Below are positions 32,065 to 41,814 of a DNA stretch of 64,000 nt, one piece after another. Each line of letters starts with the position of its first letter. Position 1 is the stretch's first letter. Source of the stretch: Skeletonema tropicum (lineage: Eukaryota > Bacillariophyta > Thalassiosirophyceae > Thalassiosirales > Thalassiosiraceae); assembly GCA_037178625.1 (NCBI GenBank), contig CM074130.1, forward strand, positions 4,092,001-4,156,000. The letters are read 5' to 3'. The notes below the pieces were generated by a model, which did not search any database, was not told the DNA's origin, and saw only the letters and a list, made by a program, of their open reading frames with translations. The position numbers and the translations under genes are program-made.

Positions 32065-34585
32065 ATTTTATACGGTCAATTTTGTTCGTGGTTTGGTTAT
32101 GCCGGTCCGTAATGGTCACATATTTAAGATATTGATTTGCGTGCGAGGAATGTCATACGCAAGCCACTCATTATTATTTATGCACTCTTCTAATTGCATG
32201 TGGTGTTCCGTAGCATGATAGTCGATGAGTGGCTGCGCGGAAAAGTCACGGATGGCGACATGTTCTTCCTGCCAGCAGAGAAGCTGACACTTGAAGTTAG
32301 GAGAGGAACAAGTGACGTCATATATTTGAGAATATGTAAAACGCGATCGATATAAAGTACTGTCAAACGCGATCGGTAACTCGGTTTTTGCATGATCGAT
32401 GATCGTGCAGAAAAAGAGAAAAAGATGCCACCACAATGGCCTACAATGGCACCCCTAGTATGGCCGCCTATCTCAGTCCATGAGTATATTTCATAAGGTA
32501 TCGATGGCCCATCCCTTAAACGACATTATGGCGATTTTTTCGCAGCAGTGTGGCGTTTCGGCTGCTGTAGGGGTGGAGATAATATCATTGCAATCCACTT
32601 CATTGAGATTTGAAATGAAAACAACCACCTTCCCTGCACCCATCGAAGATGATAAACATCTATAGGCACTACCCCTCCGCTACCCATCGCCGATGGTAAT
32701 ATGAAGTGAGATTCTGGTTGCTCGGAATGACCATTAAAGCCCCCCCACACCTCCAAAATACCAAGGACACAAGATGTGCACAAAATTGCATAAATAATTT
32801 GACACTCTAACACAACAATAAGCCTGTAGACGGCGGATCGAGCGGCTCTAAAGACCGCAACTCATCAACATTATTATATATAAGAAGTGTCGGCTATTTA
32901 TTGTCCATAATATTGCAATAGGCTGGATAAAAATAGCAACATCATAGACAGAAATGACATTTATGTAGCATGTATTAGTCATTTATTTATGCGGTGTAGA
33001 CAGTTGTAATAATAAAACCCTGCGGCTGAATAGTTGCAAAGGGTGTTGTCTGCGATATAGTTCACTGGATATTACTATTGGTAGGGTTTGTGCAACGTGG
33101 TGGCTATGAGAGTAGCGGCTATCATGTTAGATACTGACTGTCGAACGAAAAAACATGCATGCATGCAGTTGCGCTCCAGGTTGCTCGGACAGCGCGCTGC
33201 ACTTTTTTGTTAGCTGCTATCAAAATCTTATGCATCTACGATGCAATTTTGCTTGGAACGGCTCTAAGTAAGTAAGTGAGTATGTACTATAAAACGTTTC
33301 TGTTATAAGAATGTTATTAAACAAGCATTGCAGAGCAACTTTATAGACGGATACATTGCAAAAAAAAATCCAACACGAAATCCACAGAATAATTTTGACA
33401 TCATGACACATTTATGTTACAAAAACAAGCATTGCAGAGCAAATTTATAGACGGGTACATTGCAAAAAAAAAACAGGCCCCGAGGGCCCGCGCCGCACTA
33501 CACACCACACACAACATGCAGTCACAAATCGCCGCGCGCACCATTTCATATCAATGCTAATCGCATCCATGAATGTCAGAATCAAAATAATTAGTGATGG
33601 TATCTAAGTGATGGTATCTAGACAACTCAGCGGCTCTTCCTTTGCGGCGAATTATTTGACGATGCCGACAGTCGGAAGTTCCACGCCATCGCATCTCTCT
33701 TCCGCACGCCGAGGGAGAACGGCCGATAGGTGCTTGTGGACACAAGCATCGCCATGAAGATGATAGCGACAGTAATGACAGTCGGCGGCAGATATGAAGA
33801 ATCAATAAGCATCGTTGCGCCTCCACCTCCGTCCCAAAAATTGCCGGCCGATCTGAAGGAACGGCAAATAACGGCAAATCAATCATCGAATCGTACACCT
33901 AGAAAGTGATGCATCCGTTGAACAAGCTCGTGCCAATGTTTATGGGGAGAAGAAGAATATACGACGAGGCAGACGTGTAGGGTTAGTGACGCAAAATCAT
34001 GGGGACTTGGAACATCCGAGCAGAGAGAGAAGAGGACGAGTCCAGTGATGCCGATTTGAATAGCAGGAGTTTGAATTGTCTTATTAGGTGGCAGTACTTC
34101 TAGCTCGACACATTACTACTTGTAATTGTATAGACAGTGACTACCGCAATCTGTGAACTTCACTTCTTGATCAGCCACCTAACTCCCTCCTCATTGTCGA
34201 CTCCAGCTCCCTCCCTACTTTCTCCCCCTCCTTTCGTGTAATCTTATATGTAATTGATTACACCGGCTTGATAAATAAACTAGCACGGCATCGTCGTTGT
34301 TGGGTTGTCTCAAAACAGTAGTCATCATCCACGATGGATCTTTTCACTAATGAGAAGCAATAGAGTCTGTAGACTGCAGACACAAGGAAGATTTCTCCAA
34401 TCCGATAACTCTCCCCCCCAAGAACTCTCCAAATATTTTGTCTCCCGAGAGAGTTGTCACACTGTGGATGAAACTCTCGATGATGTTGACGAATCTTTTA
34501 TTGATTGATGCAGTGGCGTGACCTGATTCTTCAATGATGACTGCTGCTGCTGCTGCAATAATAGTTTTGATCCGCCCCTCCCGGG
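32065..34585. other. Intergenic, no confident gene
   Basis: A minus-strand frame at 32116-32436 (106 residues, hydrophobic start) lies just upstream of the three-exon gene but has no recognisable features. 33310-33475 holds a 109-bp tandem duplication (ACAAGCATTGCAGAGCAA... twice, each ending in an A-run). 33557-33898 has an open minus frame without motif. Confidence 0.4.
33313..33475. repeat. Direct duplication, spacing about 109 bp
   Basis: ACAAGCATTGCAGAGCAACT followed by TTATAGACGGATACATTGCA and a run of As appears near 33316 and again near 33425 with few differences. Confidence 0.6.
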
Positions 34586-34879
34586 TGTAAAAGGTGCAAC
34601 GCTGTAAGTATAGGAAGATATTGACGCAGACAATGAAGAGTATCCGGCGTCCCGAATGCTCTGTGTAGCGTTGACTTCTTAGTAACAGAGACAATATTAT
34701 TTTATTGTGAGAGCTTTGATTTGCACTTGACAATTTAGCAAAGTGCAACTCAACGCATAAGATAGCGCAGCTCTTGCGTTAGATGATGTGAGTGAGAACC
34801 ATATACGGAAACTCACTCAATTGACAGAAACATGTAAACCTAAAATAGGAAGGCGAGTCACAACTAGGCAACCTCAACA
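34586..34879 (-). repeat. 3' LTR
   Basis: 294 bp, identical by eye to 39729-40022. It is preceded (in element orientation) by the purine tract GAGAAGGAG. Confidence 0.93.
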
Positions 34880-34891
34880 CTCCTTCTCGAA
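34880..34891 (-). other. Polypurine tract
   Basis: On the minus strand TTCGAGAAGGAG abuts the 3' LTR, the usual place for plus-strand priming. Confidence 0.6.
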
Positions 34892-34947
34892 TCAGTGAGC
34901 ATCGAACCATGCCACTGACTCGCAACGATAATAAACATCAAAGGGTG

Positions 34948-37900
34948 TCACCACCCACACAATTTGTAGCGAAGATACTCAAAGGGAACCCTCGTAAGAC
35001 CTTTTGTAAAGATATCACCAATCTGCTCTTTCGTATCAATCTTGACCAACTGAATCCCACGCTTCACAATTTCTTCGCGGAACCAAACCGTCTCCAAGTG
35101 AAAGAACTTCGACCGAGGTGTGTATTCAGGAGGAATAAGCTTGGCAAAGATCAGCGCCGAGCTATTGTCCTCGTGGACAGTAACATTCATCTTTGTAGTA
35201 GCAGAATCCAACTCGTAATATTCAGCCAGATGTGAAGCCAAATCCATGATAGGGAACAGCTCGCGACAACAGTGAGCCAAAGCAGAAATCTCAGCTTCCA
35301 TTGTAGACAAAGCAGTCTTAGTTTGGAGTGAAGACTTCCACAGTACAGGACAGTTTGCGACTGTAATAACAAAACCAGTTCTGCTCTTGACACAAGCAGG
35401 ATCATCCGGACGCTCAACACCATACATACCAGCAAAATCAGCATCAGGATAGGCATTGATTTCCAAAACATTTGCAGTAGGTTCAAGAATCAAACCTTTG
35501 TTTCTTGTCTTGCGAAGATAGCGACCAATCTGCTTGAGAGCCAGTTCATGGGAACGCTTAGGGCAGAACATGTACCTAGCGCAACAGTTCACGGCATAGG
35601 CAATTTCAGGACGTGTGTGGCCAGAAAGATAGAGCAATTGACCAACAACAGCAGCCACATTAAAATGTTCAATGCAAGGATCACCGTCAGCATCTTTCGG
35701 CAGTGGCTTGGTACCAGCGGGGACAGACTTGTTACCTTCAGGACCACCATCCAAACCAAGATTAGTGATGATGCGATCAATGAGACCAGTCTGAGTAAGT
35801 TCCAACTTGGTAGCACGACCATCAGCATCTTTCTCAAGCACTTGAATATCAACGCCAAGAAAGCCAGCTGCATCGGATTCCTTTTCCAAAAGAAGACCAC
35901 TCTCGCGAAGTTGTACCATAACACTTGTAATATCAGCGTCATCCTTAGCCCAAAAGAGGATATCATCAACGTAAGCGACAGCAATAACTTTCTTCCCAAT
36001 AAATAGGCAACTATCAAACTTGCTTTGCTCCAAACCAACGTCTTGCATTTTCTCGGTAAGATACTTCCAAAAGCAACGTGGCGCCTGCTTCAAACCGTAG
36101 ACACTTTGTTTCAACTTCAAGACTTTACCAGGCTGTTCAAATCCTTTAGGCATGGCGACATAAGCACGTTCATTTTCAGGAAGAGTTCCGTGTAAGAAAG
36201 CCGCTTGAACATCCGCAGCAGCACTCTTCAAACCAAGCTGACATTGTAGAATAAACATCATACGAACTGTAGTCCACTTGCATACCGGGGCCCACGTCTC
36301 ATTGTAATCAACTCCAGCAACTTGTCGATCACCTCTGACAGTAAAGCGCCCTTTGTACTTGCGAATAGTCCCGTCGGGCAGACGCTTGCGCTTAAACACC
36401 CAAAGACTAGGCAAGATACGCTGACCTTTAGGCACTTCAGACACATCAACAACTTCCCAAGAACCCATAGACTCAAGTGTAGCAATCTCAGACTTAGCCG
36501 CTTCCCAATATTGTTCAGCTTCAGGACCACGCATAGCTTCATCCCAGCCAGGATTGTCTTCAGCAGAGATTCCAGTCTTAGCATTCAAGAACCAAGGAGA
36601 TACATGCTCGCAAAGAACGCCAGAGATAGAACCATCATAGGAGCAGTCATTAGCAGAGAGTTGGATATGCTGTGACAAAGGTGAGCCCATCAACTCTTCG
36701 ATATTATCAAAGGTGGTAGTCATAGCACGCAGAGATCTCTCTTCAATTTCTTCAAGCATAAGAGCCTTTTGTTTCTTTGTATAACGAGGCATGCCATTCT
36801 TGCGGGAATACGAGACAGCATCAACCGGAGGTTGTGTATTAAGAGAGCAAGAGAACTGATTGCAGAAAGCAGCCATATCTGGACGTGACGACCTCTTCAA
36901 CAACTTCTGTTCTGAATCTGACAACTGAGCGACTTGCGTAGGACCAAATGCAAGGACAGAATGTAGAGTAGCAGCAGTAACAAGCGCAGTGCGTTTCCAA
37001 CTAGTAGACTTGCGATTTCTCCTCAAGCGATCCTTCCAAGTAGAAACAGAATCATCCAAGACATCCGTCTCCTTCTGATCGGAAATTTCATTCTCCTCCT
37101 GAGTCGATTCATCCACATCAGAGTAATCAACACAAGCAGAGTCATCGACATCAACTGCTCCAACTTCTCCTTCTTGCTCGATGGACGAATCGATAGCAGT
37201 AGGATGCTCATTAATAGTAACTTTGCGATCGGGAACAGTAACTGGAGACTTGAATACGTCTTCAGACTTGAGCCTAAGCTCCTTGCCACGAGCAACCTGC
37301 TCTTGCAAGCGGTCCTCACGCTCTCGAGCTTCTTCTTCAGTAAGCCAAGGAAGATCAAGCGGAGGGGGTGTGTAGGACAATTCACCATCAACAAACTCAG
37401 GATAGATATAAAGATCATGTTCATCACTTTCAAAAAGGGAACCCCACTTCTGTTGAATAGTATCAGCGAGGTCCTCAGCAGAATCACCAACAAGGCCCGA
37501 GACAGTTTCGAATTTATCGTCGTAGACGCAATGGTATTGAGGGGAGATGTAATTGGAATCAAGATGACGTACCAGACCAACTTGGGTAGAGTGGTCGGGA
37601 GAAAATCCAAGAAATTGGCCAACCCTAGCCCTACGGCTAAACTTTGGGAGCTTCTTGCCATCCTGAAGCGCAGCATCAAGAACATAGGTAGGAGCACCGA
37701 AGACATGTGCACGAAGTAAGTCACGATGATCAGAGACAACGTTGGTGAGGATCTCTAGCGGAGAAAATCCATGAGACATAGACGGTGTGCGGTTGAAAAG
37801 GAACTCGGCGTAGGCAAGAGCCTGCGGCCAAAGTGAAGGAGAGTCAGCGTTGTGAGTAGACCATCTCATAGCAACATGCAAAAGAAAAGTTCTGCACATC

Positions 37901-39516
37901 CAGAATAAGGTCTGAACACTTCGCTCAGCAGCGCCGTTTTGGAACTTGGCACCAACACCAGAGAAACTCTGCTTCTGATCCTTCTTCTCACAGTCATTCC
38001 GAAAACTAGCCGAAGTGAAGACGCCACCATCAGAGTGATATTTCTTGACCCGTTTGCCAGCTTGCTGCCAGAGATAGGCCTCAAACTTGAGCTTCGAGAT
38101 CAAAGTTTCAGCTGAAGTCGCGGAAGTTTGGGGATAAACCTTAATAAGACCAGATCCAGCATCATGGAAGATAGTAACACATGAATAACCTTCCGCCGAA
38201 TCAGCACCATAGCCAGAAAATAGACGACCCTTGATAGGAACTGTCACAGTATCCATCGAGACAAAATCACCAGGCGAGTACTTATCACGGGATAAAGCCT
38301 TCTCATTTGACTTGACAGCAGACTGCCGCCGAGAGTGAGGCTTCCGCACTTGTGCACGAGCAACTTCATTGGTAGCACATACAGGGATCGGACAATTACG
38401 AGCACTTTCCCACTTAGGAGCGATGACAGGAGGGTAATAAGCAGACTTCCCACCAGCGAGCTTCCTAGAATGACCAGTCATCAAGTATTGAATCTTCTTC
38501 ATGCTGCAACCGAGCTTGTAATGCCAGAGAAGTAACTCCTTCTGAGCAGGAGATAAATTTGGATTGTCAGCAATAGTGATGCAAGGTGCCGTGCGAGTAA
38601 GATGAGCACAAAGATCAAAGTCATAAGTGACTTCCTGCGGTTCAGCAAAATCTTCATCCTCCAAGCGAGTGAACCTCCAGCCGCCATCCTCATTACCAAA
38701 GAAGAAACTGTGACTGAGACGTTGTTTCACCTTCCACTGACGTGCATAAGCAGCACCAACTGCACGATGCTCCTGAACTGAACAAGTAACTCCATAAAGC
38801 ATAGGCAAATTCGACTTGGATTCAAGAGGCACATCAAGGACTTGACCAGAAGTGGTGTGAAGACGGAAAGACTCATCATTAATAACACTGTGACCACCCC
38901 ACAGCTGATGAAACGCTTGCGGACTAATCAATCGAATATCAGTTGACTTCAGATGATATGCCAACCCCGGCAGATAGACTACCTCACCATTAGTAGCAAC
39001 GGCCTTATACAAGACAAGACCAAAACCCTGCACTTTGTTAGAGCCGCTGACGTCCTTCACAGTAATATTCACTTTCTCATAAGTGATAAAGTCAGAGCGG
39101 AAAGGAGTCAACCCAAAAGAGGCACCAGTGTCAAGAATAGCAGCCGTCTCATGAAATGCAAAGGTGTTGCGTTCATTGGTAGTTTTGCCAGGTTGCGCAG
39201 TAGTAGGAGTAGGAGCACCAGACTTGGCTTCCATAGCACGAGGAGAACCAGCAGTAGGTACTTCTTTCATCAATAGATTGAGTCGAGCAATAAGCTTTTT
39301 GAGATCGCGGCGATGCTCCTTCTGATTAGTAAGACGGAGCTGATTCTGCAGACGGACAAGATAGGTAGGATCTTGTACATACTCTTCGACAAACTCGGCA
39401 GTCTTAGCAGGATCAAATTCATTCAACGAGAAGCGATAGTCATCACCAGGATCAGGTTTGCCGTCAAGAAACTTGATTGTATCTAGTGGTGAGCAGTCAC
39501 AAAGAGGTATGTAAAG
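34948..39516 (-). CDS. pol: Copia-type Pol polyprotein (protease, integrase, RT, RNase H)
   Basis: The minus frame is open from 39516 to the stop at 34948. There is no ATG before 39270 (MKEVPTAG), so the true start or a leader fusion is unclear. Counting from codon 39426, the aspartic protease motif DTGA is at residue ~99. Integrase follows with a variant zinc-binding start (LLWHYKLGC), SMDTV near 390 and HSDGGVFTS and NGAAERSVQT later. RT has VDVQAAFLHG and YVDD at ~1152. RNase H has DADFAG, STMEAE and HEDNSSA, and the end is IGDIFTKGL. Order protease-integrase-RT-RNase H defines copia. Gag is reduced to about 90 residues without a zinc knuckle. Confidence 0.93.
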   Translation of the reverse strand, partial: LYIPLCDCSPLDTIKFLDGKPDPGDDYRFSLNEFDPAKTAEFVEEYVQDPTYLVRLQNQLRLTNQKEHRRDLKKLIARLNLLMKEVPTAGSPRAMEAKSGAPTPTTAQPGKTTNERNTFAFHETAAILDTGASFGLTPFRSDFITYEKVNITVKDVSGSNKVQGFGLVLYKAVATNGEVVYLPGLAYHLKSTDIRLISPQAFHQLWGGHSVINDESFRLHTTSGQVLDVPLESKSNLPMLYGVTCSVQEHRAVGAAYARQWKVKQRLSHSFFFGNEDGGWRFTRLEDEDFAEPQEVTYDFDLCAHLTRTAPCITIADNPNLSPAQKELLLWHYKLGCSMKKIQYLMTGHSRKLAGGKSAYYPPVIAPKWESARNCPIPVCATNEVARAQVRKPHSRRQSAVKSNEKALSRDKYSPGDFVSMDTVTVPIKGRLFSGYGADSAEGYSCVTIFHDAGSGLIKVYPQTSATSAETLISKLKFEAYLWQQAGKRVKKYHSDGGVFTSASFRNDCEKKDQKQSFSGVGAKFQNGAAERSVQTLFWMCRTFLLHVAMRWSTHNADSPSLWPQALAYAEFLFNRTPSMSHGFSPLEILTNVVSDHRDLLRAHVFGAPTYVLDAALQDGKKLPKFSRRARVGQFLGFSPDHSTQVGLVRHLDSNYISPQYHCVYDDKFETVSGLVGDSAEDLADTIQQKWGSLFESDEHDLYIYPEFVDGELSYTPPPLDLPWLTEEEAREREDRLQEQVARGKELRLKSEDVFKSPVTVPDRKVTINEHPTAIDSSIEQEGEVGAVDVDDSACVDYSDVDESTQEENEISDQKETDVLDDSVSTWKDRLRRNRKSTSWKRTALVTAATLHSVLAFGPTQVAQLSDSEQKLLKRSSRPDMAAFCNQFSCSLNTQPPVDAVSYSRKNGMPRYTKKQKALMLEEIEERSLRAMTTTFDNIEELMGSPLSQHIQLSANDCSYDGSISGVLCEHVSPWFLNAKTGISAEDNPGWDEAMRGPEAEQYWEAAKSEIATLESMGSWEVVDVSEVPKGQRILPSLWVFKRKRLPDGTIRKYKGRFTVRGDRQVAGVDYNETWAPVCKWTTVRMMFILQCQLGLKSAAADVQAAFLHGTLPENERAYVAMPKGFEQPGKVLKLKQSVYGLKQAPRCFWKYLTEKMQDVGLEQSKFDSCLFIGKKVIAVAYVDDILFWAKDDADITSVMVQLRESGLLLEKESDAAGFLGVDIQVLEKDADGRATKLELTQTGLIDRIITNLGLDGGPEGNKSVPAGTKPLPKDADGDPCIEHFNVAAVVGQLLYLSGHTRPEIAYAVNCCARYMFCPKRSHELALKQIGRYLRKTRNKGLILEPTANVLEINAYPDADFAGMYGVERPDDPACVKSRTGFVITVANCPVLWKSSLQTKTALSTMEAEISALAHCCRELFPIMDLASHLAEYYELDSATTKMNVTVHEDNSSALIFAKLIPPEYTPRSKFFHLETVWFREEIVKRGIQLVKIDTKEQIGDIFTKGLTRVPFEYLRYKLCGW

Positions 39517-39716
39517 TTAGACAACCTCAACACTCCTTCTCGAAGCATGAACCGCCGTCAAGCTGTCGTACTTCGCTCCTTCTAACTGCCATATCACTTG
39601 CTCCATATTACGGACCCTGAATTTTACTTCGTCGAGATAACACTCCTCATAATGCCTACCTCGCAACAACATGCTTCTGGCGAGGCTCGAACTAGGGACC
39701 AGAGCGAAGCGTACTT

Positions 39717-39728
39717 GGGCTCATAACC
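39717..39728 (-). other. Primer-binding site, initiator-Met tRNA anticodon arm
   Basis: Directly inside the 5' LTR the plus strand reads GGGCTCATAACC, matching the anticodon stem-loop of eukaryotic initiator tRNA-Met up to about base 39. This implies priming by a cleaved half-tRNA, as in Drosophila copia. Confidence 0.6.
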
Positions 39729-40022
39729 TGTAAAAGGTGCAACGCTGTAAGTATAGGAAGATATTGACGCAGACAATGAAGAGTATCCGGCGTCCCGAAT
39801 GCTCTGTGTAGCGTTGACTTCTTAGTAACAGAGACAATATTATTTTATTGTGAGAGCTTTGATTTGCACTTGACAATTTAGCAAAGTGCAACTCAACGCA
39901 TAAGATAGCGCAGCTCTTGCGTTAGATGATGTGAGTGAGAACCATATACGGAAACTCACTCAATTGACAGAAACATGTAAACCTAAAATAGGAAGGCGAG
40001 TCACAACTAGGCAACCTCAACA
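39729..40022 (-). repeat. 5' LTR
   Basis: 294 bp with TG...CA ends, bordered outside by CCGGG and inside by the primer-binding site at 39717-39728. Confidence 0.93.
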
Positions 40023-40027
40023 CCGGG

Positions 40028-40935
40028 TGAAGTCATTATTTACGTCACATCAAATTATCTTCCAAATAACGGTTGACGAAACATCCCAACCGCACCCATT
40101 CTTTTCTATGACCATAATAACGCTTTGTAACACGGGAGGGGAACCTTGAGACAAACACCAGCGCCCCAAAGGGATTATATTGTCATGGAGACGAAGTATC
40201 TATTTTTGACACACGGTCATTTCAGAGTGTACTGAGAGTCATTGGTGACTAAACCAGGCCCAAAATTCAACTCAGAGCATGGCAAGGGAGTGGAGAGGAC
40301 GGGGCGTAGTGATTTATTGGTGCGGACGCCTGCGTCATTACTGTGAGGGAGGTCAAATAGTCGACGAGTGGCCATGTTGCGGCCTGTGAAATGGAAATGA
40401 AAAGATGTCCTGAATTTTTGGATTGAGTTAGATCTCGATTATCGCCAACTATTGGCTTTATTACGTTTTTTTATGCGACAAAGATGACTATTAGCGATGA
40501 AGGAACAGACTGATTCGGGGTCTAAAAGCGTCCAAATCAATCAATATAAAATTCTTTGAGTGCTTCGATCTCAGTCAATACCCGACCGATCATAATTATA
40601 ATTGGACGTGAATGAATGAGCATTATCTCAGCTGCAGTCAGCTTCAATGGCCGGCTTAATCGGCTGGAAATTGATCGAGATCGAAGAGTGCAAAGATGTC
40701 CTGAAATTTAAGGTACAGACTAGTTTTAGACTGGTACTCAACTTCTCACCGAGCGAGCGACAACAGAAACGCACAGTAACATCTCGTTCTCAATAAAATT
40801 GCATCATTGTTATTGTGTAAAATTGATACGGAGTGACTCATTTCACAGCGCAACAGCATCACAAAAATATCTTTCACTCTCTATTGATTGCAGTTTCACC
40901 ATTGCTATTGTGTAAAATAGCTACGTTTAGTTATC
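40028..40935. other. Intergenic with dispersed repeats
   Basis: AGATGTCCTGAA occurs twice (about 40404 and 40693), and the second copy is joined to a near-palindrome (GGTACAGACTAGTTTTAGAC) also found inverted at 29045. The last 100 bp are the leader of the cupin gene, with a repeated ATTGTTATTGTGTAAAAT-like motif. Confidence 0.4.
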
Positions 40936-41814
40936 ATGTCCACGAAAGTCAGAATCGTCGGTGAAAAAGAGAATGTGGTGAAGACTGATCACTTTTCAAT
41001 TGACGAATGCATTGGTAATGTCGCCACCAAATGCGACGACTTGTCCTTGGCTATTGTCACTATCACTGAACCAACATCTGAGCCTTGGATAACGATTGAT
41101 TACGATGAATATATGCACGTCACCGATGGCTTTATCGAAATATATCTTGAAGAGGATGGACAAAAATCCATGATAAAAGTTGTAGCAGGGCAGACAGTAT
41201 TTATCAAAAAGGGAACAAGGATGCAGGTAGTCTTTCCTTCTGGGAGTACTAGCTACATTCCAGTTTGTCTACCTGCATTCAAACCCGAGAGGTGTCTAAG
41301 GGAAGAGGGAACAGAATCGGATGTTTCTAAACGATTGAATGAACTACACAACAGTGATAAGTCGAGCAAGCTTTCTGCTGAAGAAGTGAACGCCAAGTTT
41401 GATCATGTTACTAAAGTGTATCATATGTGCGAGAAGAAGCTGTGGGACGAAGCTGTATCATCTGGGAAAGCTTATTTTCCACCCACTTTCCGTGAAGATG
41501 GAAACTTCACACATGCAACTGCTGTTGCAGAACGTCTGTTATCAACTGCCAACCATTTCTATACAAGCACCGAAGGAGACTGGATTTGTGTTGAACTTGA
41601 TCGTAATGAATTGCTCAAGCTGGGTATTTTGACTATATTCGAAGAAGCAAAGCCAGTAGGCGCAGCGGTTGTCAATGAAGATTGGGAGACCTGGGTCTTT
41701 CCCCACATTTTTGGTGGCATACCCACCCATGTGGATGGTGTTGTTACGAACATCCTGCCAATGAAACGAGATCCTTGCGGAACCTTCCTCTCAATTGAAG
41801 GGTTGCAACAATGA
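40936..41814 (+). CDS. Cupin-DUF952 fusion protein
   Basis: 292 residues in one exon. Residues ~1-110 look like a small cupin barrel (YMHVTDGFIEIYLEEDG, VVAGQTVFIKKGTRMQV), similar to RmlC/EutQ-like cupins. Only one His of the usual metal-binding set is obvious, so metal binding is doubtful. Residues ~155-292 match DUF952. The signs are VYHMCEKKLWDEAVSSGKAY, then GNFTHAT (GFIHCS in bacteria), VELDRNELL, and WVFPHIFGGIP (FPHLYG), ending in DPCGTFLS. DUF952 is a small uncharacterised domain, mostly bacterial, with some structural resemblance to ADP-ribosyltransferases. The fusion and its role are not known to me. Upstream is the copia insertion, about 0.9 kb away. Confidence 0.8.
   Translation: MSTKVRIVGEKENVVKTDHFSIDECIGNVATKCDDLSLAIVTITEPTSEPWITIDYDEYMHVTDGFIEIYLEEDGQKSMIKVVAGQTVFIKKGTRMQVVFPSGSTSYIPVCLPAFKPERCLREEGTESDVSKRLNELHNSDKSSKLSAEEVNAKFDHVTKVYHMCEKKLWDEAVSSGKAYFPPTFREDGNFTHATAVAERLLSTANHFYTSTEGDWICVELDRNELLKLGILTIFEEAKPVGAAVVNEDWETWVFPHIFGGIPTHVDGVVTNILPMKRDPCGTFLSIEGLQQ

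Larger units (their letters stand above)
34586..40022 (-). mobile_element. Ty1/copia LTR retrotransposon (CoDi-like), recent insertion
   Basis: Direct LTRs of 294 bp at 34586-34879 and 39729-40022 look identical base for base by eye. They begin TG and end CA. The element is flanked by CCGGG on both sides (34581-34585 and 40023-40027), the expected 5-bp target duplication. The pol gene lies on the minus strand, so the 39729-40022 copy is the 5' LTR. Identical LTRs mean very recent integration. The internal region is 4.85 kb and holds pol with only a vestige of gag. Confidence 0.95.

Noticed and set aside
35548..37739. Long frames overlapping the copia pol gene in other phases
   Set aside because: Shadows of the 1,492-codon pol frame, Leu/Ser-rich and without motifs.
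39670..39735. A tRNA gene at the 5' LTR border
   Set aside because: An anticodon-arm match and a T-loop-like CTCGAACTAGG are present but on inconsistent strands, with no acceptor stem. Explained as a primer-binding site.
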